This document shows positions 1 through 6,738 of a stretch of DNA of 34,954 nucleotides, one piece after another (positions within the stretch are counted from its first letter, which is position 1; each line of letters opens with the position of its first letter). The notes under the pieces were generated by a model. It was given only the letters and a program-made list of their open reading frames with translations. It had not been told where the DNA came from and did no database searches. The DNA is from Sulfurovum sp. enrichment culture clone C5 (lineage in GTDB: Bacteria; Campylobacterota; Campylobacteria; Campylobacterales; Sulfurovaceae): contig FAXN01000041.1 in the NCBI GenBank assembly GCA_001493195.1, positions 1-34,954 of the forward strand, given 5' to 3'. The translations under genes and the position numbers were made by a program.

Positions 1-58
1 GTGTTAGAAATATTAATATAACAATAACAGCATTTTTCTCTTTATTATCTTGCATCAT
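1..58 (-). CDS. Start of a truncated hypothetical membrane protein (5' end only)
   Basis: An open frame begins with two consecutive ATG codons (58-56 and 55-53) on the minus strand and stays open to the window edge. It encodes a short polar start (MMQDNKEKN) followed by a strongly hydrophobic run (AVIVILIFLT) that looks like a transmembrane segment or signal anchor. A GAGG ribosome binding site lies at 64-67, 5 or 8 bases before the two possible starts. It follows the ORF6N gene on the same strand after about 38 bases, so the two could be co-transcribed. Only about 19 residues are visible, so no function can be given. Confidence 0.45.
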   Translation of the reverse strand, partial: MMQDNKEKNAVIVILIFLT

Positions 59-96
59 AAGTACCTCGTCATATTATTTGAATAAATACTACTAAA

Positions 97-1008
97 TTAT
101 ATCACTTTTTTAACTCTCCCCATCAGCCCAAAACTCTCCACTTCAAGTAGTGAAAATGCAAACCATTTTTTGCCCACATCTTTTAGACTTGCTCCGATGT
201 GATATATCTCCATTTCATCTATTATCAAAAACCTATCGTGTGAACTCGTAAACTCTTTGGCTCTCATATTGGGGTATTGAGCATTGTGTTTTTGCAAATC
301 CACCCTTAACTCTTTTGTGATGTTTTTAGTAAGTATCGTTACTTTTACTTTCGACTCACATTTGCCGAGGATTGACAAGGTTGTCTCATCGCAATAATTA
401 TCTATCAAGATTATAGAATTTTTGGCTTTTTTGACAAGTCCACTTACGAACAGATATGCATCAAATATCTGTCCATCAAAAAATATCCCTTGTTTTGGCT
501 GGATGGTTTTATCTTCCAAGGCATCAAAAAGCTTTTCAAATTTTTCATCTGTTTTTATCTCATAGGTGATTTGCCGTTTTTCTACCAAATCAAGGCGTTT
601 AAATATATCGGCATTGGATGAAAGGAAGTTTCTCATTTTCACAAAACTATTGATGATATGAATGCTAGTTTTGATAGCAGTTTCACTTCTAAGAACTGTT
701 GAGAGCATAGAAACGCCTTGTTCGGTAAAAACATACGGAAGATATCTTCTCCCGCCATGCTTTGACGGTATCACATTTTGTGATACCAAACTTGAGGTCA
801 CAATTTGTGACCTCAAGTTTTCATACTCCATATCTGTTAATTGAAATCTAAACTCAATAGGAAATCTTTCCATGTTTCTTTTTACTGCTTGATTTAAAAC
901 TTTTGTATCCACACCGTATAACTCTGCCAAATCCCTATCGAGCATCACTTGAACATTACAAATAGTAAAAATCTTATCTTCTATATCTTTTTTTATCAAA
1001 TCTGCCAT
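97..1008 (-). CDS. ORF6N domain DNA-binding protein with PLD-like C-terminal domain
   Basis: This 303-residue protein has an N-terminal ORF6N domain (about residues 8-105), a KilA-N-related DNA-binding module common in phage and mobile-element proteins. Family signatures seen include MLDRDLAELYGVDTKVLNQAVKRN, split here as VMLDRDLAELYGV and VLNQAVKRN, and YLPYVFTEQGVSMLS. The C-terminal half (about 175-285) resembles a phospholipase-D-like fold, with DNYCDETTLSIL and HDRFLIID followed by IGASLKD; the usual HxK pair reads HDR, so catalysis is doubtful. Start 1008 is chosen over 1077 because GGAGG lies seven bases upstream of this ATG. Residues 64-81 are encoded by two perfect inverted repeats, listed separately. 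The biological role is unknown; a toxin-like or defence-island regulatory role is only inference. Confidence 0.85.
   Translation of the reverse strand: MADLIKKDIEDKIFTICNVQVMLDRDLAELYGVDTKVLNQAVKRNMERFPIEFRFQLTDMEYENLRSQIVTSSLVSQNVIPSKHGGRRYLPYVFTEQGVSMLSTVLRSETAIKTSIHIINSFVKMRNFLSSNADIFKRLDLVEKRQITYEIKTDEKFEKLFDALEDKTIQPKQGIFFDGQIFDAYLFVSGLVKKAKNSIILIDNYCDETTLSILGKCESKVKVTILTKNITKELRVDLQKHNAQYPNMRAKEFTSSHDRFLIIDEMEIYHIGASLKDVGKKWFAFSLLEVESFGLMGRVKKVI
767..787. repeat. Perfect 9-bp inverted repeat inside the ORF6N gene
   Basis: GGTATCACA (767-775) and TGTGATACC (779-787) form perfect arms around a three-base loop. It is adjacent to the larger repeat at 789-819, shares the TCACA/TGTGA core, and encodes VSQNVIP, a partial copy of the peptide encoded by its neighbour. 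Confidence 0.9.
789..819. repeat. Perfect 15-bp inverted repeat inside the ORF6N gene
   Basis: AACTTGAGGTCACAA (789-803) and its exact reverse complement (805-819) are separated by one base. The repeat encodes residues NLRSQIVTSS of the ORF6N protein. Its core, GGTCACAA/TTGTGACC, is also found in the neighbouring hairpin. Confidence 0.9.
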
Positions 1009-1085
1009 TTTTTGCCTCCGATTTTCAAATCTTAGCTCAAAAAATAGAATGTGTTTAAAAATATGACAAAATGACATATTTGGCT

Positions 1086-1943
1086 TTATTTTTCAAACCT
1101 ACTCTTATAACTACATCTTTGGCAAAGCTCTTCGGCGGCTTTTCCACAAGCAAATCCATCTCTTATATCTTTAACTCTTTTTTGTTCTAGTATCTCATCA
1201 AGGCTTTGATTATGAAGATTGCCCAATTCTATAATAGCTTCATAATCCAAGCAACACGGTACTACTCTGCCGTCACTTAGCACGGCTATATGAGAGTCCA
1301 AACCGCCACAGTATCCGTTACCATATATCGGATTTGAGAGGGATGGCCACTCAAAATAATCATCAAAATGAAGCAAGATCTTTGGAGCCACCCTAAGACC
1401 TTTTGTCCCACTAGTATAATCCACCTTTACTCCAAAAAATTCGGACAATTTGGCAAAAACCAAAGCATTAAAATCATCTTCACTTTTTTCTTTGTCTATA
1501 TTCCAAAGCCTTAGGTTTATAAAAGTGTCTGGGTAATGTGCGATCTTCTCTTTGCAAAGTGCAAATATAGGCTTCAGATATTCATCAAGAGTGATTTTGG
1601 TATCGTTTTTGTTGAAACTATTTAGAGAAATGTTGAGTTGTCTAACTGCTGGGTGCAAAAGCGTATCTACAGAGTGCTTGTCTATATAAAATCCGCTCGT
1701 AGTTATCATGGCTTTCATCCCATAACGCTCTATAACATCGAGATAATTCGCAATATTTGAAAGTGTCAAAGGATCGCCCATAACATGGCAAACTATCTCG
1801 TTGGTGTATTTGGATGTTTGCTTTATGATGCTCTCAAAAAAGGGCAAATCCATCGTTTTTGGGGGATTGTTTTTGTCTGGGCAAAATGTACAGCTAAGTC
1901 CACAAATGTTTGTTAGCTCTACATATACCCTACTAAACTTCAT
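1086..1943 (-). CDS. Radical SAM/SPASM domain protein
   Basis: The 285-residue protein carries the radical SAM [4Fe-4S] motif C14-x3-C18-x2-C21 (CGLSCTFC) right after a short beta strand (VYVELTNIC). It also has MGDPLT, a likely SAM-binding strand, and a C-terminal SPASM-like cysteine set (YCGGLDS, VVPCC, ACGKAAEELCQRC). Such proteins bind an auxiliary Fe-S cluster and act in peptide or RNA modification, but the substrate cannot be read here. The start follows the stop of the upstream 104-aa gene by three bases with no good Shine-Dalgarno site, so translation is probably coupled. It is close to radical SAM proteins annotated only generically in Campylobacterota. Confidence 0.88.
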   Translation of the reverse strand: MKFSRVYVELTNICGLSCTFCPDKNNPPKTMDLPFFESIIKQTSKYTNEIVCHVMGDPLTLSNIANYLDVIERYGMKAMITTSGFYIDKHSVDTLLHPAVRQLNISLNSFNKNDTKITLDEYLKPIFALCKEKIAHYPDTFINLRLWNIDKEKSEDDFNALVFAKLSEFFGVKVDYTSGTKGLRVAPKILLHFDDYFEWPSLSNPIYGNGYCGGLDSHIAVLSDGRVVPCCLDYEAIIELGNLHNQSLDEILEQKRVKDIRDGFACGKAAEELCQRCSYKSRFEK

Positions 1944-1946
1944 GGG

Positions 1947-2261
1947 CTATTTTTTGGATAATTTATCTACACTATGTTCCAAGTGAGCGAGAAAATGCTC
2001 TATCTTTTCGCCTATCTCTTCTATAAAATTTTTGGTTTGGTGCAAATCAACTTCTATATGCTCATCATCGACTTTTATACCTGCTTTTTGAGTACCTTTT
2101 TCTATATGTTCGCCGATATTTTGTGCTGTATCTTGGATATGTTGTTGGATATTGCCAAAAAACTCTTTTGTTTTAGCGGTATCTATGGTAATTTTTTCAT
2201 TATTTACTTCTATACCAATATCTGACACAAGATTTGTATCTTTTTTTGTATCTTTTGCCAT
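1947..2261 (-). CDS. Small acidic helical protein with internal duplication, unknown function
   Basis: The start at 2261 is set by a GGAG site six bases upstream; a longer open frame to 2414 would overlap ychF and is rejected. The 104-residue product has no signal peptide or hydrophobic segment. It consists of a short Lys/Asp-rich start and two about 40-residue repeats: GIEVNNEKITIDTAKTKEFF onward and GIKVDDEHIEVDLHQTKNFI onward. Each repeat has a short beta-like GIxVxxExIxxD strand followed by an amphipathic helix rich in Glu, His, Lys and Gln. I do not recognise the family. It lies immediately upstream of the radical SAM gene, probably in one transcript driven from 2299-2304, so it could be a partner or substrate of that enzyme, which is speculation. 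Confidence 0.75.
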   Translation of the reverse strand: MAKDTKKDTNLVSDIGIEVNNEKITIDTAKTKEFFGNIQQHIQDTAQNIGEHIEKGTQKAGIKVDDEHIEVDLHQTKNFIEEIGEKIEHFLAHLEHSVDKLSKK

Positions 2262-2298
2262 TGCCGCTCCTTTGTTTGAGTATTGTTTATTTGGTTTG

Positions 2299-2304
2299 AT
2301 TATA
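2299..2304 (-). promoter_or_regulatory. Predicted -10 box for the 104-aa gene/radical SAM unit
   Basis: TATAAT on the minus strand, preceded by TGG (extended -10 form), about 40 bases before the start codon at 2261. It is divergent from the ychF promoter. No clear -35 box is seen. Confidence 0.5.
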
Positions 2305-2324
2305 CCATACCTTGAGTGAACTTT

Positions 2325-2333
2325 TGATACAAT
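2325..2333 (+). promoter_or_regulatory. Predicted extended -10 promoter of ychF
   Basis: TGATACAAT matches an extended -10 (TGn plus TACAAT), 26 bases before the ychF ATG, with AAGGA as ribosome binding site before the start. Confidence 0.5.
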
Positions 2334-2359
2334 ACGGAAATTATTAACTAAGGATATAT

Positions 2360-3463
2360 ATGGGACTAGGTATCGGACTAGTGGGATTACCAAATGTAGG
2401 AAAATCAACAACATTTAACGCTCTTACAAAGGCACAAAATGCACAAAGTGCAAATTATCCTTTTTGTACAATAGAGCCAAATAAAGCTGTTGTTCCAGTC
2501 CCTGACGAGAGACTTGAAGAGTTGGCTAAGATAGTAAACCCAGAACGCATACAATACTCAACACTTGACTTTGTAGATATTGCTGGACTTGTAAAAGGGG
2601 CTAGTAGAGGCGAAGGGCTTGGCAATAAATTTCTATCAAATATCAGAGAAACAGAAGTGATATTGCACATAGTTAGATGTTTTGAAGATACCAATATAGT
2701 TCACGTAGAAGGCTCGATAGATCCACTTCGTGATGTGGAGATCATCGAAGAAGAGTTACTCTTAGCTGACATCGAGAGTTTACAAAAAAGAATCGATGCA
2801 CTAAACAAAAGAGCTAAAGGCAACGATAGAGAAGCAAAAGCTCAACTTGAGATAGCTGAAGAGCTTATGGCATATATCAATCAAGGCAATCCTGTAGCCT
2901 CGTTTGACAAAAAAGATGATGAATCATTTATCACTCTAAATCGTGATCTTAGATTACTTACAGGCAAAGAGATCATATACGGTGCCAATGTAGATGAAGA
3001 TGGACTTACAAAAGATAGTGAATTTGTTATAAAACTAAAAGAATATGCGTCTAAATATGGCAGAGAAGTTATAAAACTATGTTCAAAAGTAGAAGAAGAT
3101 ATGGTCGATTTTGATGAAGCAGAAAAGACTGAAATGCTAACATCTTTGGGTGTTGAAGCTTCTGGGCTAGATCAAATCATCAAAAAAGGATTTGCAAAAC
3201 TTGGTCTTATGAGTTATTTTACTGCTGGAGTCAAAGAAGTTCGTGCTTGGACTATTCACCAAAATACAACAGCACCAAAAGCGGCGGCAGTTATCCATAA
3301 TGACTTTGAAAAAGGATTTATCCGTGCTGAAGTGATAGCTTATGAAGACTTCATAGCAAACAAAGGCGAAGCTGGAGCAAAAGAAGCTGGAAAAATGAGA
3401 CTAGAGGGCAAAGAATATATAGTGCAAGATGGAGATATAATGCACTTTAGATTTAATGTATAA
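2360..3463 (+). CDS. ychF: Redox-regulated ATPase YchF (OLA1 family)
   Basis: YchF is a universally conserved Obg-family P-loop protein that prefers ATP and associates with ribosomes. It is linked to translation and oxidative-stress responses. The 367 residues are full length. Seen: P-loop GLPNVGKST (9-17), switch I region NYPFCTIEPN (32-41), G3 motif DIAGLVKGAS (73-82) and the NVDE sequence in place of NKxD, which explains ATP rather than GTP specificity. A coiled-coil insert (about 125-180) and a C-terminal TGS domain ending in GDIMHFRFNV complete the family layout. It is followed after 18 bases by a DUF302 lipoprotein gene that may be read from the same promoter. Confidence 0.97.
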   Translation: MGLGIGLVGLPNVGKSTTFNALTKAQNAQSANYPFCTIEPNKAVVPVPDERLEELAKIVNPERIQYSTLDFVDIAGLVKGASRGEGLGNKFLSNIRETEVILHIVRCFEDTNIVHVEGSIDPLRDVEIIEEELLLADIESLQKRIDALNKRAKGNDREAKAQLEIAEELMAYINQGNPVASFDKKDDESFITLNRDLRLLTGKEIIYGANVDEDGLTKDSEFVIKLKEYASKYGREVIKLCSKVEEDMVDFDEAEKTEMLTSLGVEASGLDQIIKKGFAKLGLMSYFTAGVKEVRAWTIHQNTTAPKAAAVIHNDFEKGFIRAEVIAYEDFIANKGEAGAKEAGKMRLEGKEYIVQDGDIMHFRFNV

Positions 3464-3481
3464 ATAAACGAAGGGGGAATG

Positions 3482-3943
3482 ATGAAAGGGTTTATATTTG
3501 CAATATTGGCAATTTTTTTATTAAATGGATGTGGAGATGATAAGGGGAAATTTATCATACAAAATACATCTTCAAAAGGTTTTGAAGAAACTACACTAGC
3601 ACTGAAAAAGGCTCTTGAAAATCAAACTTTTACAGTTGTTGAAATAGTTGAGCATAAAAAAACAGCAGATGAAAATGACATATCTATCCAACCTCAAAAA
3701 ATCATAACTTTTACAGAACCTAAAGTTGCATCAACTCTAATAGCTTGCAACCCTACTATGGGTATGGAAGTGCCTTTTAAAATTATAGTATGGCAAAGTT
3801 ATGAGGGCAAAGTAAGTGTAGAGTATATCAACCCTGAATACTGGTCACTTACTCACAACATAAAAGACAAAAAATGTTTAAATATTGTAAATCAAACTAC
3901 TGTGGCGATAAAAAAAGCAGTTGATAGTTCGTTAAAAAAATAA
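3482..3943 (+). CDS. DUF302-domain lipoprotein
   Basis: The 153-residue product has a hydrophobic signal sequence ending in the lipobox LLNGC (Cys17), so it is probably anchored in the cell envelope. The rest matches the DUF302 pattern: an N-terminal amphipathic helix, then ITFTEPKVASTLIACNPTMGMEVPFKIIVWQSYEGKV, given here only as landmarks FTEPKVASTLI, MGMEVPFKIIVW and GKVSVEYINP. The molecular function of DUF302 is unknown. Two ATGs are adjacent; the second (3482) leaves four bases after the GGGGG site, whereas the first leaves only one, so the second is preferred. Its stop lies one base from the stop of the converging HAD gene. Confidence 0.8.
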   Translation: MKGFIFAILAIFLLNGCGDDKGKFIIQNTSSKGFEETTLALKKALENQTFTVVEIVEHKKTADENDISIQPQKIITFTEPKVASTLIACNPTMGMEVPFKIIVWQSYEGKVSVEYINPEYWSLTHNIKDKKCLNIVNQTTVAIKKAVDSSLKK

Positions 3944-3944
3944 A

Positions 3945-4568
3945 TTAATACTTTAACAACAAATCTCTCAGGCTATCAACACAACCAATGGCATCTTCAT
4001 GATCGGTAAATCCCCAATTTACCATAATGAAGTCTATATTTGCATTATCTGCTGCCATCTTGTCGCGCTCTCCATCTCCTACAAATATAGCTTCATGCGA
4101 TTCGATACTAAATTCTTCTAATATCTTGTAGAGCATATCTGGCTCTGGTTTGCCCTTACCTACATCATCAAAACAAACCACACTATCAAAATGCTCTACG
4201 ATACCTAGATGTGTCAACGACTCAAGTGCGGATCTTCTGTATGCATTTGTAGCGATAGCGATTTTAAATTCTCTATTTTTAAGTTCCAAAATCATATCCA
4301 TAATACCATCATACAGCTCAAGTTCTTTGCCATGATGTGCACTATAATACTCCGAAAATAGCTTTTCATGGATAGGTAAAAAGCTTTTTGCTTTATAGAA
4401 ATATTCTGCTGGATTTATGCTGTTATCATTTACTCTAGAAAGAATATCTTCACTTTTAAGTCTAGGAAGATAAAGATGCTCTCTAACATAGTTTATGGCA
4501 TTGGCAAGCGTTATGGAGCTATTTACCAATGTGCCGTCCATATCAAAGATTACACTTTTCTTTTTCAT
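3945..4568 (-). CDS. HAD-superfamily phosphatase (phosphoglycolate phosphatase-like)
   Basis: This 207-residue cytoplasmic hydrolase has the four HAD motifs: DMDGT with nucleophile Asp9 and acid Asp11, ATNAYRR (motif II Thr), GKGKPEPD (motif III Lys) and GDGERD (motif IV). An alpha-helical C1 cap sits between motifs I and II, as in phosphoglycolate phosphatase and beta-phosphoglucomutase-like enzymes. The substrate cannot be assigned. The start overlaps the end of psd by four bases (ATGA-type), so it is the last gene of the 6645-3945 operon. Association with psd could mean a role in phospholipid intermediates, but this is only context. Confidence 0.85.
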   Translation of the reverse strand: MKKKSVIFDMDGTLVNSSITLANAINYVREHLYLPRLKSEDILSRVNDNSINPAEYFYKAKSFLPIHEKLFSEYYSAHHGKELELYDGIMDMILELKNREFKIAIATNAYRRSALESLTHLGIVEHFDSVVCFDDVGKGKPEPDMLYKILEEFSIESHEAIFVGDGERDKMAADNANIDFIMVNWGFTDHEDAIGCVDSLRDLLLKY

Positions 4569-5386
4569 AGAACCTTGCCTATACTATCTCCAAAAGTTAC
4601 TTTTTGATTTAATTGTAATTTATCAAAATCAACCAAATCTTTTTGAGCAAGTATAACTATAGTCGAGCCCATTTCAAACCAACCAAATAAATCGCCTTTT
4701 TTGAACTTCAAATCATCATATTTGTAGTGAGTTACCTCTTTTGCGGACGCATTTGTTTGCACTCTATCATCAAATGTTAATACCATTTTGCCTACATTCA
4801 AAGCACCTACCAATACTATAAAAAGCTTTTTATCGTCTTTTGCCAAACATTCAAGTATAACTCTTTCATTTTCGATAAAAAGATTGAGTTTATTTTTTAA
4901 GAGTGGCATATTTACAGGATAAAGTTTCCCTGGGATATGCGTAGCACTCAAAACTTGTAAATCTAACGGTATATGGTATCTATGATAATCTTTTGGAGAT
5001 AGATAGAAATTTGCGAAACTACCATTTTCTAGCAATTCCAAATCTTGTAAATAGTTACTTCCAAGCAAACCTTTTATATCATAACTCATCCCTTTTATTT
5101 GATAAGCTTTTCCCTCATATATCTCACCAAAGTCAGTTATCAAAGCATCAACTGGGGAGATGATAACATCATCTTTTTTATCAAACTTTGGCATCTTTTT
5201 GAGTGCTCTTATAAAAAGCTTATTTAGGCTTTTATAGCTCTGTGGGGCATCAAATCTACTCATATCAAGTCCCATAGATTTTACATATGTTTTGTTTATC
5301 AAGTTTTGTAAAGATGTGGGATTTTCTCTATTTGCAAATTTGCCAAACAAAGAAGATGCTAATGATGTATAATGTTTTTTAGACAT
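4565..5386 (-). CDS. psd: Phosphatidylserine decarboxylase proenzyme
   Basis: Psd converts phosphatidylserine to phosphatidylethanolamine at the inner membrane. The 273-residue proenzyme self-cleaves at a Gly-Ser-Thr site to give a pyruvoyl beta/alpha pair; here FEMGST places the pyruvoyl serine at Ser241. The conserved SPVDALITDFG (Asp) and the His-bearing PKDYHRYHIP and THIPGKLYPVN match the family's catalytic triad regions. AAGGAA lies six bases before ATG 5386. The gene overlaps the preceding ferritin-like gene by eight bases and the following HAD gene by four, so it is translated in a coupled operon. Confidence 0.96.
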   Translation of the reverse strand: MSKKHYTSLASSLFGKFANRENPTSLQNLINKTYVKSMGLDMSRFDAPQSYKSLNKLFIRALKKMPKFDKKDDVIISPVDALITDFGEIYEGKAYQIKGMSYDIKGLLGSNYLQDLELLENGSFANFYLSPKDYHRYHIPLDLQVLSATHIPGKLYPVNMPLLKNKLNLFIENERVILECLAKDDKKLFIVLVGALNVGKMVLTFDDRVQTNASAKEVTHYKYDDLKFKKGDLFGWFEMGSTIVILAQKDLVDFDKLQLNQKVTFGDSIGKVL

Positions 5387-6215
5387 TTGTTTCCTTTTTA
5401 TATTGCGAGAGTGCTTCTTTCATAAGCTCTATATGATAGTTTTCTTGATAATTTATAAAATCAAAAAATTTCGATAGTGTTGCATTTTCACTTGCAACAG
5501 CATCGGAGAGTTTTTTACACTCTTCTTTGGCATTTAACTCTTCATTGATACCATTTTCTAAAAACTGGGTAATATTTTCCACTTGATATAACTCTTTTGC
5601 TATGATTCTAGGAACTCCCAATATGCCCATATCACTCATCATTTGACCAAATTGTTTGAGATGATAAAAACTCTCATCAATTAAAATTTGAAAAATTCTA
5701 ATGAGGTTTTGCTCACTACTATGAGCTTTGAGATAGTTATATATCATGATAAGTTCATACTCTTTATAACTCTCTTCAAATAAAAATAGAGTTAAAGCAT
5801 CTGTTGCTTCTTCGCTAAGTGGAATTCCATCAAGAACTCTGCCCATATCAAACGAGCTTACCTTTTCATCATCGATTTGAGAAAGCGTGAATTTCATATA
5901 TTTTATATCGGTTTCTATTCTTTGTGATAGTGCTTTATCTTCACAGTCAACCAAACTAAGTTCTAGTGTATTTAGTCTTCTTATGATATCGCCGATTATG
6001 ATTTGCAGATTGTCAACTTTGATAGGTATGGTATTTCTGTTGTAATCATAATTTATATTTTGTTTTATAAGTCCATTTTCTACCCAAGTAAAATGTCTAA
6101 AAAATATATCAGAAAAATCAAATAATTTTTGCTTTGAGGCTTGTTCCTTGCTCATAAAAGCCGCCATCAATGTTTCTAGCCAAATTTCATGAATTGCAAT
6201 CAATATCTTATTCAT
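5379..6215 (-). CDS. Possible ferritin-like (four-helix) protein, unknown function
   Basis: The 278-residue protein is almost entirely alpha-helical, without signal peptide or transmembrane segment. The C-terminal half shows four helices bearing carboxylate and histidine residues in ferritin-like spacing: EESYKEYELI, DESFYHLKQF, NEELNAKEECKKL and NYQENYHIELM, the last containing ExxH. That would fit a di-iron site, but the second helix has ExxxH rather than ExxH, so the assignment is tentative. The N-terminal half (FSDIFFRHFTWVENGL) is a further helical bundle I do not recognise. It overlaps the IscU/NifU-like gene by eight bases and psd by eight, which supports an iron-related role next to the scaffold protein. 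GGAG lies eight bases before the start. Confidence 0.5.
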   Translation of the reverse strand: MNKILIAIHEIWLETLMAAFMSKEQASKQKLFDFSDIFFRHFTWVENGLIKQNINYDYNRNTIPIKVDNLQIIIGDIIRRLNTLELSLVDCEDKALSQRIETDIKYMKFTLSQIDDEKVSSFDMGRVLDGIPLSEEATDALTLFLFEESYKEYELIMIYNYLKAHSSEQNLIRIFQILIDESFYHLKQFGQMMSDMGILGVPRIIAKELYQVENITQFLENGINEELNAKEECKKLSDAVASENATLSKFFDFINYQENYHIELMKEALSQYKKETNV

Positions 6216-6645
6216 TTACTACTCCATCATTTTGAGGTACGCAAGTTTGTGCTATCTTGTATGTAATCATAGGAAAATTTTTGTCTTTTTGTCTTTCCTT
6301 GTATGTATCGATAGAAGCTTGAAGTGCAAGTGCAACCATTTCAGAACACGCTGCTTCTTCTGGTGGGATACGATCTAACATTCCTAGTGTTGCACTTACA
6401 AGCTCCTCGGCTCTATCCAAACTCGACTCTTTTGCTTCAGTCGTAATCAAAGAACCAGCCAAAACTGTTGTCATACAACCAATAGCTTGAAAACTTATAT
6501 CTTCGATGATGTCATCTTTGACTTTTAAAAATACTATTACCTTTTCGCCGTTATGAGGATTTTTACCTATTCCCTCACTATTACTATCTTCCAAAACCCC
6601 ATAATTGCGTGGATTCATCATGTGCTCTATAAGCATATTGTCCAT
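6208..6645 (-). CDS. IscU/NifU-like Fe-S scaffold protein lacking the first ligand Cys
   Basis: The 145-residue protein aligns along its length with IscU and the N-terminal domain of NifU: HMMNPRNYGVLED, then FQAIGCMTTVLAGSLITTE, then IPPEEAACSEMVALALQA. IscU holds a nascent cluster with three Cys and an Asp. Here Cys57 and Cys100 are kept, but the CGD motif reads Asn32-Gly33-Glu34 and the His before the last Cys is Ala99. An extra Cys135 sits near the C-terminus. It may still be a scaffold or carrier, or an adaptor for the ferritin-like product encoded next. A strong site, GAGGTGATATA, precedes ATG 6645, and it heads the operon continuing to psd. Confidence 0.85.
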   Translation of the reverse strand: MDNMLIEHMMNPRNYGVLEDSNSEGIGKNPHNGEKVIVFLKVKDDIIEDISFQAIGCMTTVLAGSLITTEAKESSLDRAEELVSATLGMLDRIPPEEAACSEMVALALQASIDTYKERQKDKNFPMITYKIAQTCVPQNDGVVNE

Positions 6646-6670
6646 TATATCACCTCTTTTATTATATATG

Positions 6671-6676
6671 ATTATA
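6671..6676 (-). promoter_or_regulatory. Predicted -10 box of the scaffold/ferritin-like/psd/HAD operon
   Basis: TATAAT on the minus strand about 26 bases before ATG 6645; a second TATAAT copy occurs at 6661-6666. It is divergent from the exonuclease promoter. Confidence 0.5.
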
Positions 6677-6713
6677 GCAATTTAGACTAAATTTTCTCAT
6701 TATCATTTTTGGG

Positions 6714-6719
6714 TATAAT
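6714..6719 (+). promoter_or_regulatory. Predicted -10 box of the exonuclease gene
   Basis: TATAAT preceded by T-rich sequence and GGG. It lies inside the longer open frame that begins at 6709, so it supports the internal start at 6739. Confidence 0.5.
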
Positions 6720-6738
6720 TTTTGCCAAGGATGAAAAA

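Noticed and set aside
2262-2414. N-terminal extension of the 104-aa gene
   Set aside because: It would overlap ychF on the other strand and lie upstream of a good GGAG site at the internal ATG.
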